Source of the DNA: Candidatus Marsarchaeota archaeon
Lineage (GTDB): Archaea > Micrarchaeota > Micrarchaeia > Micrarchaeales > Micrarchaeaceae
Length of the DNA stretch: 64,000 nt
Assembly: GCA_023473665.1 (NCBI GenBank)
Contig: JAMCYM010000002.1
Span: 1 to 64,000, forward strand
Direction of reading: 5' to 3'
How positions within the stretch are numbered: position 1 is the stretch's first letter; each line of letters starts with the position of its first letter. Position numbers and translations under genes: made by a program. The notes below the pieces were generated by a model that worked only from the letters and a program-made list of their open reading frames with translations, was not told where the DNA came from and searched no databases. Below are positions 8,253-15,073 of this stretch, piece after piece.

Positions 8253-9281
8253 ATGCGCATCATAAAGTTCTACGAGAACGACGGGACGCTTAAGGTCAAG
8301 GTCGACAGGCTGGAAGACCTATGGACCATACAGCGCGTCATATTTCCCGGAGATCTCGTGAAGTCGCAGAGCCTGCGCCGCTTCAAGTCCAGCGAAAGCG
8401 ATGTTGGCGAGCTCAAGGAAGTGGTGGTGCGCCTGCGCACCGAGAAGACCGAGCTGGACAAGAACGCGGAGCGCCTTAGGGTGATGGGCAAGATAGTGGA
8501 GGGCAAGCCCATGGACTACATAAGGCTCAATAGCTACCACACCCTCAACGTGGCGCCCGGTGACACGATAGAGATCACAAAGCCGAGATGGCCCAGTTAC
8601 ATGCTGGAAGTGGTGCGCGACTCTGTATCGGACATGAAAAAGCCGAGGCTCGGCATAATAGTGGCAGATGACGAGAAGGCCCAGCCCGCATATCTGCTCG
8701 GCTACGGCATAGAGTTCAAGAAGGAGATATACAGCGGCCTGAGCAAGAAGATGACGCCCAAGGACTTCGCCGAGCAGGAGAAGAAGTACTTCAAGGCAAT
8801 ATCTGATGCCATAGAAGAGATGAAAGTAGACACGGTGATACTCGCAGGGCCGGGCTTCACCAAGGACGACGTCAAGAAGTACATGGACGAGAATGGCATA
8901 ACAAAAAGGCTCACCAAGCGGCTAATGCTAGAGCAAGCGAGCACCCCGGAGCGTTCCGGCGTCTACGAGCTCATAAAGGGCGAGCGCGTGGCGGAGATAC
9001 TGGAGAAGGAGCGCATACGCGATGAATTCCTGCTCATGGAGAAATTTCTGCAGGGCCTGGACAGCAAATCATCGCGCTATGGAGCGAATAACGTAATGGA
9101 GGCGATAGGCGCGTATGAAGCCTCGACAGTCCTCGTGAACGACAGTGTGCTGGGCGCCAGCGAAGTGCAGGAGGCGCTGGCCGCTGCCGAGGAGAAGAAG
9201 TTAACCATAAAAGTCTTCAACTCTGACGACGAGGTGGGCCAGCAGCTCCATTCCTTCAAGGACATAGCGTCTATCGTGTGA
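8253..9281 (+). CDS. pelA: Pelota, ribosome rescue factor
   Basis: Archaeal pelota (Dom34), the aRF1-like protein that works with aABCE1 and an EF-1A-type GTPase to split stalled ribosomes. The N-terminal Sm-like domain starts MRIIKFYENDGTLKVKVDRLEDLW, and the central and C-terminal eRF1-like domains follow (for example VILAGPGFTKDDV near residue 196, and the last 100 residues). As expected for pelota, there is no GGQ motif. The ATG at 8253 is used; a TTG one codon earlier adds only one residue. It is 342 aa, the normal family size. Downstream is decayed transposon sequence, so the gene marks the left edge of the accessory island. Confidence 0.95.
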   Translation: MRIIKFYENDGTLKVKVDRLEDLWTIQRVIFPGDLVKSQSLRRFKSSESDVGELKEVVVRLRTEKTELDKNAERLRVMGKIVEGKPMDYIRLNSYHTLNVAPGDTIEITKPRWPSYMLEVVRDSVSDMKKPRLGIIVADDEKAQPAYLLGYGIEFKKEIYSGLSKKMTPKDFAEQEKKYFKAISDAIEEMKVDTVILAGPGFTKDDVKKYMDENGITKRLTKRLMLEQASTPERSGVYELIKGERVAEILEKERIRDEFLLMEKFLQGLDSKSSRYGANNVMEAIGAYEASTVLVNDSVLGASEVQEALAAAEEKKLTIKVFNSDDEVGQQLHSFKDIASIV

Positions 9282-9310
9282 GACGCTGGCCAAACCTTGG
9301 ACAGATTTTA

Positions 9311-9569
9311 ATGCAGGGGATAGGCTCAGACAAGGCTTCTATGGCGCAATATGTTCCATTACTTCGAATACTAACAGGACGAGTTCCTTACTCACTACCA
9401 CAAAAGAAGCAACGTAGAGACAACGAACATGGCTATAAAGACCAAGCTCGGCGACTTCCTCAAGAACAAGAACTACGTATCTCAGGCTAATGAACTCCTG
9501 TGCAAGCTGATAGCTTACAACATAACAGTCTTGATAAGTGCGATGTATGAGTTGGGGGATAGAAACTGA
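9311..9569 (+). pseudogene. Decayed DDE transposase, C-terminal remnant
   Basis: Reading 9324-9569 in one frame gives the C-terminal pattern of IS4/IS5-like DDE transposases: an LWRNMFHYFEY-like block, then DEFLTHYHKRSNVETT and NELLCKLIAYNITVLISAMYELG. An in-frame TAA (9372-9374) interrupts it, and the upstream part (GIGSDKAS, 9315-9338) is in another frame, so there is at least one frameshift and one nonsense change. Only about 85 codons survive. The conserved Glu of NVETT fits the third catalytic residue of the DDE triad. It follows pelA directly. No terminal repeats were identified. Confidence 0.75.
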
Positions 9570-9576
9570 TTTAGGA

Positions 9577-10533
9577 TTAAAGCCTGTTATTAAGGTAGAT
9601 TAGTCGCTCTATTAGTTCAGGTATTTTTAGTGCGTCTACCTCATTCTTATTTGAATAAAAAGTTAGAGAGTGCGCACCAGAATTAGAGGTTTCTCTTATT
9701 GGTTTAATCAACGTCAAAATAACTTCAACTACTGGCACATCTGGTGCGAAATTTGCCTTTCTTGTCTCCAATTCATCTATAAGAACAGAAAAATCCTTGA
9801 AGCGACGTTTGTTGGTAATGTAATACACATCAAGACCGTTAATTGCAACAGGATATTTTTTCCTTAAAATATCAATTAGTAAATTCTCCACTAATTTTCG
9901 TGATAACATAAGCGCAGAAGTAAACAAACTATAACTGTAAGCCTTATTTATCTCATTTTTTAGATTCTCATATAACGGTTCACCTAAATCCATCATTATA
10001 AATACATTTGATAGATACGGTGTTATAGAGATTGTAAGCGTAGTGTCTGCATAACTGAACTGCTTTGAGGTTTCGTCATATTGTATTCCATTTTCCTTTA
10101 ATGACTCTATAAGCTCTGGGCGCCAATATTTAATCTGTTCGCCCTGTTCATTCCAACTGTTCCAAGTATATCCTTTTACAGTATGGTCTACCAGTACTTC
10201 TTTTGCAAACTTTAATGTATCTTCAGTAGTTAAAACTGCCATTAATGTTTTTCTCAGTTCGCCCCTCAATATGCCTCTTTTGTCCCTATCAGATAATCCC
10301 TCGTAAAGCTCGGATGGTGGATTTTCCATCTCCGACATGAATTTTTTTAAAATTGCAGTAACATCTTTTGATAATTGTAAAGACAATAGCACTTTTGCTC
10401 CAGTAGTACCTACGGTAAGCGGTCTTTCATAGTCATACCTAAAAGCTAATATTTTAATGAGAAGCTCATTTATCCTTGGATTAATTACTATGTCATTTAC
10501 GTTTGGCATAAGCTCACTAATAGATAGTATCAC
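9577..10533 (-). CDS. HEPN/DUF4145-like protein in the AT-rich island
   Basis: A 318-aa protein with no full-length match that I recognise. The C-terminal third resembles DUF4145/HEPN-type helical domains: LSRKLVENLLIDILRKKYP, then after a linker IRETSNSGAH, in which Arg280 and His288 match the R...H pattern seen in DUF4145 proteins. Such domains occur in abortive-infection and toxin-like RNases. The N-terminal 200 residues are unassigned. Base composition is markedly AT-rich compared with flanking housekeeping genes, suggesting transfer. An inverted repeat lies just upstream of the start (10538-10582). The domain call is tentative. Confidence 0.55.
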   Translation of the reverse strand: MILSISELMPNVNDIVINPRINELLIKILAFRYDYERPLTVGTTGAKVLLSLQLSKDVTAILKKFMSEMENPPSELYEGLSDRDKRGILRGELRKTLMAVLTTEDTLKFAKEVLVDHTVKGYTWNSWNEQGEQIKYWRPELIESLKENGIQYDETSKQFSYADTTLTISITPYLSNVFIMMDLGEPLYENLKNEINKAYSYSLFTSALMLSRKLVENLLIDILRKKYPVAINGLDVYYITNKRRFKDFSVLIDELETRKANFAPDVPVVEVILTLIKPIRETSNSGAHSLTFYSNKNEVDALKIPELIERLIYLNNRL

Positions 10534-10537
10534 ATTC

Positions 10538-10582
10538 TGCTCATAAATTATTAAATCTGCTCAGTAATAGGATTTATGAGCA
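10538..10582. promoter_or_regulatory. Inverted repeat upstream of the HEPN-like gene
   Basis: TGCTCATAAAT (10538-10548) and ATTTATGAGCA (10572-10582) are perfect 11-bp inverted copies separated by 23 bp; a further TGCTCA lies between them at 10558-10563. The site starts 5 bp upstream of the start codon at 10533 and fits an operator or an element end. Confidence 0.5.
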
Positions 10583-10614
10583 GCATTTATTAGCAAAGCC
10601 CTCCTGGACGGCCT

Positions 10615-10675
10615 TGTTTAAAAACTCTGAATCTGTCTAAAAACTCATTTGTTTGTCTAAAAAGTGTCTAAAAAC
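10615..10675 (+). repeat. Four iteron-like direct repeats TGTYTAAAAA
   Basis: Copies begin at 10615, 10634, 10654 and 10665. The first reads TGTTTAAAAA and the others TGTCTAAAAA. Spacings of 19, 20 and 11 bp are close to two, two and one helical turns, so bound proteins would sit roughly on one face of the DNA. This could be a binding site array for a replication or regulatory protein; function unknown. Confidence 0.5.
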
Positions 10676-10676
10676 C

Positions 10677-10748
10677 CTACCTAACTATGAGCCTGTATTT
10701 TATGCCCCTCTTCTCGCACCATTCCTTGGCTTTGTAGAAATAATACGA
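10677..10748 (-). pseudogene. Possible C-terminal gene fragment
   Basis: On the minus strand this short stretch reads SYYFYKAKEWCEKRGIKYRL followed by IVR and a stop, a protein-like tail with GC content higher than its surroundings. Stop codons directly upstream cut it off from any start. It may be the surviving end of a deleted gene; the family is not recognised. Confidence 0.25.
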
Positions 10749-10782
10749 TTAATTCTACAGATTTATGATTAAAACGACAAAA

Positions 10783-11280
10783 TCAGTTTTCGTGTCCTTC
10801 TTTGCATATTTTATACAGTGTTTCTATGTTATTGATGGCTTTATCACCATCATTAATTATTATGTTATCCTTTTTATCCTGTTTTTTAAGTGCTTCATAA
10901 TCACTTAGATTTCTATTAGCTGTGAAGATTATACTCTGAAATGGCGGGTCTTTGGAACTAACATAAAGCGTATGCTCCCATATTCGCTTTACTTCATCCT
11001 CAATAGCTTCAATATCTAATGGCTCATTCTGTGGTCTTATTGCTGGTTCTAAGATATTGATTGTAGAATCATCTATTTCATTAGTAAGCTCTGTTGCAAA
11101 ACGATCAAACGATTTTTTAGAGGTTATAATTTGTTTCCTCTTATTTTGCAATGTATTTGTGTTGATATACATAAGTTTATACACAAAGTTGGCAAAAGTT
11201 GTGCCATTTAATTTCTCCTTTATCTCCATTATCCCATTAAAATCAAAAATAATTCTATACGGAATAAAAGATCTGGTCAT
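10783..11280 (-). CDS. Hypothetical protein, second gene of a two-gene island operon
   Basis: A 165-aa Lys/Asp/Asn-rich soluble protein of no recognised family, in strongly AT-rich sequence. The start at 11280 lies 9 bp after the stop of the 80-aa protein on the same strand, so the two are almost certainly co-transcribed and perhaps translationally coupled. The small-then-larger gene order, the shared promoter with a palindrome and the mobile neighbourhood resemble a toxin-antitoxin arrangement, but no known toxin fold or catalytic motif was recognised, so this is only a suggestion from context. Confidence 0.6.
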   Translation of the reverse strand: MTRSFIPYRIIFDFNGIMEIKEKLNGTTFANFVYKLMYINTNTLQNKRKQIITSKKSFDRFATELTNEIDDSTINILEPAIRPQNEPLDIEAIEDEVKRIWEHTLYVSSKDPPFQSIIFTANRNLSDYEALKKQDKKDNIIINDGDKAINNIETLYKICKEGHEN

Positions 11281-11289
11281 AGAAATAGC

Positions 11290-11532
11290 CTACTTTAGAT
11301 ATTTGCTAATGAAAGTAGGGTCAATTTTTGTTATATCAACTATTTTTATAGCACCACTCCTAACTTTCTTAACTAATAGCAGATCATCTGAATTAAGACC
11401 GTCCATCTTATTGATAAGTGAATTGTCATCAAGTATCAACGGATCTATTTTTATAAGGTCTTTTATATCGGCTACACTATCAACATCGTAGAACGTAACT
11501 GATGCAGGAATAGTGGCACCATCGGTCATCAT
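11290..11532 (-). CDS. Small hypothetical protein, first gene of a two-gene island operon
   Basis: An 80-aa acidic, Asp/Ile/Lys-rich protein. Two adjacent ATG codons (11532 and 11529) are possible starts; aaggtgat directly before them is a strong match to the 16S tail and favours the second ATG. No domain is recognised. A TATA-like sequence on the minus strand (11576-11583) is followed by a palindrome (11551-11568), a typical arrangement for an autoregulated small protein such as an antitoxin. The gene for the 165-aa protein follows after 9 bp. Confidence 0.6.
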   Translation of the reverse strand: MMTDGATIPASVTFYDVDSVADIKDLIKIDPLILDDNSLINKMDGLNSDDLLLVKKVRSGAIKIVDITKIDPTFISKYLK

Positions 11533-11550
11533 ATCACCTTGATATAATTA

Positions 11551-11583
11551 TCTCATTTAGATATGAGAAGATATGTTTATAAA
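11551..11583 (-). promoter_or_regulatory. Promoter and palindromic operator of the two-gene operon
   Basis: Reading the minus strand, the TATA-like sequence tttataaa (11583-11576) is followed by the inverted repeat TCTCAT-N6-ATGAGA (11551-11568), then by aaggtgat and the start codon. A repressor bound at the palindrome would block initiation. Confidence 0.5.
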
Positions 11584-11625
11584 CCTTAACATAAGCATCA
11601 ATTTGAAGAAGTTTGGATCAAACGA

Positions 11626-11808
11626 CTATTTTCTCTCCAAGTTTGCTTTTGTGTATCCGTGTTCATTTAAGAATGCCTCGATAATGCTGGCACAGACCTT
11701 AGAATCTGAATCTGTCTTATAGACTCTATCTTTAAGATCTTGGACTATCTCATAAATACCTAAATCGAAAGTAACCTGAATTTTCTTCGAGCCTTTATCT
11801 TTCTCCAT
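11626..11808 (-). CDS. Ribbon-helix-helix-like DNA-binding protein at the element boundary
   Basis: A 60-aa protein (from the ATG at 11808) with the look of a ribbon-helix-helix regulator: a short strand KIQVTFDLG, then two helices around YEIVQDLKDRVYK and SKVCASIIEAFLNEHGYTK. The open frame continues upstream to a GTG at 11886, inside the left inverted repeat of the neighbouring transposon, which suggests that the insertion altered the original upstream region. A TGGACA-N5-TGTCCA palindrome (11858-11874) lies about 50 bp before the ATG and could be its operator. RHH assignment is by pattern only. Confidence 0.5.
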   Translation of the reverse strand: MEKDKGSKKIQVTFDLGIYEIVQDLKDRVYKTDSDSKVCASIIEAFLNEHGYTKANLERK

Positions 11809-11857
11809 AAAGCCTTGAAGTTGTCCATAAAGTAGTAGTTTTTGAACAAGGCTCTCC

Positions 11858-11874
11858 TGGACAGGTATTGTCCA
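11858..11874. promoter_or_regulatory. Palindrome TGGACA-N5-TGTCCA
   Basis: A perfect 6-bp inverted repeat with a 5-bp spacer, lying between the transposon end (11879) and the RHH-like gene start (11808). It is a plausible operator for the RHH-like protein; not tested. Confidence 0.4.
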
Positions 11875-11878
11875 CAAA

Positions 11879-11913
11879 CTCGGCACCTAAATCAGGATGT
11901 CGTATTCGGCACC
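11879..11913 (+). repeat. Left terminal inverted repeat
   Basis: A 35-bp end with CTCGGCACC at 11879-11887 and ATGTCGTATTCGGCACC at 11897-11913. It pairs as an inverted copy with 15039-15073 (25 of 35 positions identical). Confidence 0.7.
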
Positions 11914-11944
11914 TTAAGTTTTGATGCTAATAAAGTGTTAGGCT

Positions 11945-12538
11945 ATGTTTCCGCTATTATTAAACCTTTTTAAAGATAGCATGTTTAATCTGACTATGGC
12001 AATTTGGGTATTTGTATCTCTTTTTGTGCTTGCTGTATTTATTGTATCTTTTGTCTTTGTATTAGCTTACTTCATAATGGATATTTATAGAAGATTCCAT
12101 AAGCGTTTTAAGAATCCACTCGAAGATATACTTAGCATCTTGATTGTCATTTACTTTGCAAGCCTGCTTATTCTCATAGTATCTGCCTTTGAAATTAATT
12201 ACCTACACGACCCACTAAACGCAAGCACAACAAATACTATATATGACCAATTTGCATCTTTCATAAATTGGATTGTAGATAACCTTGTGCCTATAGTGGG
12301 TTCCAGCATTGTTATAGGTATAATTGTGGCGAGCTTCTCTGCGGGTAGAGCATGGAATAGAGTATCAAATGTATTAAAACAATTTGAACCAGATAATCCT
12401 GAATCTATCCCGAAGCGATTAGAAAAAATGGGAAACTCATTAACCAAAATAGAATCTAAAGTGGATAGAACAAAAGAGGACATTGACAAACTTGATGGCG
12501 AATATAACGAACACATAAGGATTCACCACTCTAAATAA
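11945..12538 (+). CDS. Membrane protein, passenger of the transposon
   Basis: A 197-aa protein of no recognised family. Three to four hydrophobic segments are visible (about residues 15-50, 60-82 and 105-128), followed by a charged C-terminal tail (about 140-197) with heptad-like Leu/Ile spacing that may form a coiled coil. The ATG at 11945 is 31 bp inside the left terminal repeat, and the stop is 2 bp from the end of the convergent transposase gene. Location inside the inverted repeats marks it as cargo. The role is unknown. Confidence 0.6.
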   Translation: MFPLLLNLFKDSMFNLTMAIWVFVSLFVLAVFIVSFVFVLAYFIMDIYRRFHKRFKNPLEDILSILIVIYFASLLILIVSAFEINYLHDPLNASTTNTIYDQFASFINWIVDNLVPIVGSSIVIGIIVASFSAGRAWNRVSNVLKQFEPDNPESIPKRLEKMGNSLTKIESKVDRTKEDIDKLDGEYNEHIRIHHSK

Positions 12539-12540
12539 GG

Positions 12541-13713
12541 TCACTGACTTAATTTTATCAGGCTCAGCCACCTATTCCTGTTCGCACCTATGCTTATCCC
12601 AGCAACCTCAGAAGGTGTCAGTCCGTTAAAAGTCATGTGTGGTTTTATGAAGTTGTAATACGTCTTCCAATTCTCTATGTATTGCTCGGCGGTCTTTTCG
12701 TTCTTTAGACCTCTTATTACCTTGTCTCGCTCCCTAAACGTCGCATGATATCGCTCTATGAGCTGGTTGTCCACCTTCTTTGTCATGTGATAGACCCTCT
12801 CATGCGGCTTGTCCCTAAGCCTCTCAGGGACAAACAAGCGTCCATGTGTCGGGAACTCTTGACGTATCGCCTTTTTGTAGAACTGCCCTTTGTCTGTGGC
12901 AATCTCCTTAGGCTTCTGCGATAGGTAAGGCTTTGCCTTCTGTATTATGTTTCTTGCATCGTTTATGAACCTTGCCCTTGTTATCTGGTTAGCCAGCAGA
13001 AACCTTGTCTTATTGTCAAGGACGTTCCAGCACCACTCGTTCTCCTTGCCGATTTGGACTGACTGCTCGTCTATGTGTATCCTCTCACTTGTCTGTGGTT
13101 TCAGGTTTGCTGTGTAATCGTTTATCCTTGCCATGAAGCGGTTAATCCAGCGTCTTACTGTCTCATTGTGCAGTTTCAGCCCGAAGTTCTTGTAGAGCGT
13201 GTCCTGAATGTCCCTTAGACTATTGCCTTTGTAATACATATCAAGGGTAAGACAAACTATCCGAGCGTTGCCCTTTATGCCCTTAGTTGGGTCAAGGACG
13301 AAGAAGGCACCGCACTCTAAGCACCTGTATTTCTGCTTTGCTCCCGACTTGTTCTTCCTGAGACCCTTCTGTATTATCCTCTCGCTCTTGCAGTTGGGGC
13401 ACATCTTCTCGTCCATTATGCCCTCAACGTCGAAGTCGTCCATCTCGACCTTGTTCTTTAGCTTGTTGAACAGGATTATGGCGTCTATGTGCTTGCAATA
13501 GAGACCCTTGTCCTTGCACCTATATATGAAATCAGGGCAGTCGCAGGAATAGGTATCTATGTGGCTTACCTTGTATCTCTTAGTCCTATCGGAAGAGGGC
13601 ACCAGATAAACCCCTTCGTCAAGCACTTCTGGCACCGCTTTGTTGAGCAACGCCGACGCCCTCTCTTTCCTGACATTAGACTGCCTTTTCAAGACATTGC
13701 AATCCGCATTCAT
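12541..13713 (-). CDS. DDE transposase with N-terminal SWIM zinc finger (IS6/IS240-like core)
   Basis: A 390-aa transposase. Residues 57-74 form a SWIM finger (Cys57-x-Cys59 ... Cys72-x-His74). A zinc ribbon follows (Cys104, Cys107, Cys130, Cys133), then a helix-turn-helix-like region (about 150-195). The catalytic core has Asp214 (HIDEQS), Asp273 (ATDKG) and Glu318 (NQLIERYH), ending in the typical 'FIKPHMTFNGLTPSEVAG' tail of IS6/IS240-type transposases. Classical IS6 proteins are about 230-240 aa and lack the SWIM part. All key residues are present, so it may be active. It starts near a palindrome-rich divergent promoter shared with the zinc-ribbon gene. Confidence 0.88.
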   Translation of the reverse strand: MNADCNVLKRQSNVRKERASALLNKAVPEVLDEGVYLVPSSDRTKRYKVSHIDTYSCDCPDFIYRCKDKGLYCKHIDAIILFNKLKNKVEMDDFDVEGIMDEKMCPNCKSERIIQKGLRKNKSGAKQKYRCLECGAFFVLDPTKGIKGNARIVCLTLDMYYKGNSLRDIQDTLYKNFGLKLHNETVRRWINRFMARINDYTANLKPQTSERIHIDEQSVQIGKENEWCWNVLDNKTRFLLANQITRARFINDARNIIQKAKPYLSQKPKEIATDKGQFYKKAIRQEFPTHGRLFVPERLRDKPHERVYHMTKKVDNQLIERYHATFRERDKVIRGLKNEKTAEQYIENWKTYYNFIKPHMTFNGLTPSEVAGISIGANRNRWLSLIKLSQ

Positions 13714-13743
13714 AATCTCACAGTAATACTACGCAATAGAAGA

Positions 13744-13798
13744 TATATATACCTATTGGTATATTATTTATACTAAAGAATACGACGATAAGTTTAAA
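13744..13798. promoter_or_regulatory. Divergent promoter region between transposase and zinc-ribbon gene
   Basis: The TATA-like atatatata (about 13743-13750) serves the minus-strand transposase, and agtttaaata (13791-13800) the plus-strand gene, whose ATG is about 25 bp further, consistent with a leaderless transcript. A palindrome, TATACC-TATT-GGTATA, lies at about 13748-13763 and may be an operator. Confidence 0.45.
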
Positions 13799-13823
13799 TA
13801 CTTATTAGTATAATACTTCTAAT

Positions 13824-13964
13824 ATGGCAAAGGTAAAAATCGACGGGTATAAATGCGAGAGGTGCGGACATATTTGGTTTCCGAGAAGCTATACTACGCA
13901 AGAGCCCAAAGTATGTCCTCGCTGTAAATCACCCTATTGGAATAAGCCCCGAAATGTGAAATAA
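13824..13964 (+). CDS. 46-aa zinc-ribbon protein
   Basis: A very small protein with one zinc ribbon: Cys11-x2-Cys14 (KCERCGHIW) and Cys31-x2-Cys34 (VCPRCKSPYW), the rest being basic. Free-standing zinc ribbons of this kind are common in archaeal plasmids, viruses and integrated elements, where they are thought to bind nucleic acid or partner proteins. The TATA box about 25 bp upstream suggests leaderless translation from the ATG at 13824. It lies inside the transposon-like element, divergent from the transposase, and could regulate or assist it; this role is inferred. Confidence 0.7.
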   Translation: MAKVKIDGYKCERCGHIWFPRSYTTQEPKVCPRCKSPYWNKPRNVK

Positions 13965-14120
13965 GCACCATATACATTGGTTCTTCTCTCATGCCTGAAT
14001 TGTATGGTACTCTGACGATATCAAGAGCTAACTATTAACCTTTTGTATAGTCTGATGGATAGCTTTAAATAGTTATTTCTTCACAATACTGTACGGGGAA
14101 TTGTCCCATAGGTCGATAAA
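13965..14120 (+). promoter_or_regulatory. Promoter and leader of the DUF5343-like gene
   Basis: The TATA-like gctttaaata (14062-14071) lies about 50 bp before the TTG start at 14121. The leader contains gggaattgtccc (about 14097-14108), a short imperfect palindrome that may be a regulatory site. Nothing else is seen in this interval. Confidence 0.4.
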
Positions 14121-14915
14121 TTGACTGAAACAGAAAAACCGTTGGTGTTGCCTTATAACGTCAATATAGACGTCTTGTTCAAGGTAGTGGATGAGCTTCG
14201 CACTGCTGGTCAAGGGGGCGAGAAGAAGGCAGTAGTGTGGCAACACATAGGTCAGGACAAGAAGGCGAGTTATAGCTACGTCTTCAATATGGCTAAGGCG
14301 TTGGGGTTCATAGAAGATGACTATACTACGGCAAAGATAACCTCTTTTGGTAAGAGTGTTGGCTTTCTATCTGGGGAAAAGAAGAATGAAACACTTGCCA
14401 GAAATCTGCCTGCTCTGTATAACACCATATTGAAGTGGGTTTATTATAGCGATGCAAAGGAATTGGAGACAAACGACATTAAGTCACGCCTAAGTTCGTC
14501 AGGAATTACACTACCTGACAGTGTACTGGATGCTGGTGTAGGAACGTTTGCTCATTACTGCGAGCGGTTGGGTATCTTGAGATACATCGGGAGAGGGAAG
14601 GGAACGAAAGTTGTCCTGACGGACTTCGGTAAGCGAATATTTGGGAGTAGTACTACAGATATGTCAGCACAGGATAACAAATCAGAAGAGGTAGATACGT
14701 CGCGGTCGGGAGACACCCCGCAACAGAAACAAGGTATTGCAGTTGCAGGCGAATACGTTGTCCGCATAATAACTCCCGATAGGGATTTCGTTTGGGACAT
14801 CAGGGCAATCTCTGATTTGCCACAATTCAAGGCAATACTTGACGCGACGGAGAAAGCGATAGAAGAGGACTGGAAGAGGAAACACCAGAATAATACGGAA
14901 AATCACGCTGATTAA
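14121..14915 (+). CDS. DUF5343-like winged-helix protein, passenger of the transposon
   Basis: A 264-aa protein with the layout of DUF5343-type proteins: an N-terminal winged-helix region (about 15-80, 'AVVWQHIGQDKKASYSYVFN' to 'LGFIEDD'), and a second helical part with 'LPDSVLDAGVGTFAHYCERL' (about 134-153) followed by a wing and a Ser/Gln-rich linker. The C-terminal 60 residues are separate and unassigned. Such proteins are found near mobile and defence genes; no molecular function is established. The start is TTG at 14121. It is the last gene before the right inverted repeat. Family assignment is moderately sure. Confidence 0.55.
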   Translation: MTETEKPLVLPYNVNIDVLFKVVDELRTAGQGGEKKAVVWQHIGQDKKASYSYVFNMAKALGFIEDDYTTAKITSFGKSVGFLSGEKKNETLARNLPALYNTILKWVYYSDAKELETNDIKSRLSSSGITLPDSVLDAGVGTFAHYCERLGILRYIGRGKGTKVVLTDFGKRIFGSSTTDMSAQDNKSEEVDTSRSGDTPQQKQGIAVAGEYVVRIITPDRDFVWDIRAISDLPQFKAILDATEKAIEEDWKRKHQNNTENHAD

Positions 14916-14931
14916 TCAGGATACGGGATGA

Positions 14932-14977
14932 ACACGGGGGGAACACCTGTCCACCAGATAGGCAGTTCCCCTCGTGT
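14932..14977. repeat. Long hairpin inside the right end of the transposon
   Basis: ACACGGGGGGAAC (14932-14944) pairs with GTTCCCCTCGTGT (14965-14977), 12 of 13 positions, around a 20-nt loop. It starts 17 bp after the stop codon of the DUF5343-like gene and ends about 60 bp before the right terminal repeat. It could be a transcription end, a replication or transposition signal, or a structured RNA. Confidence 0.5.
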
Positions 14978-15038
14978 CTGTATCATACAATATTTTTTAT
15001 CCTCGATAATCTATATACCTTTCGGTAATATCGTGCTG

Positions 15039-15073
15039 GGTGCCGAATGCGACATTACATCACGGGTGCCGAG
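15039..15073 (-). repeat. Right terminal inverted repeat
   Basis: GGTGCCGAATGCGACAT at 15039-15055 and GGTGCCGAG at 15065-15073 form the inverted partner of the left end. AT-rich sequence gives way to host-like GC content soon afterwards. Confidence 0.7.

Larger units (their letters stand above)
11879..15073 (-). mobile_element. 3.2-kb transposon-like element with 35-bp inverted ends and passenger genes
   Basis: The ends are 35-bp imperfect inverted repeats (11879-11913 and 15039-15073) identical at 25 positions: CTCGGCACC at the outer end, then ATGTCG-Y-ATTCGGCACC at the inner side, so each end holds two copies of CGGCACC. Inside are a SWIM/DDE transposase (minus), a membrane protein, a 46-aa zinc-ribbon protein and a DUF5343-like protein. 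No target-site duplication is evident, so the exact boundaries or a recent insertion cannot be proven. The element is AT-rich against its host. Confidence 0.65.
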
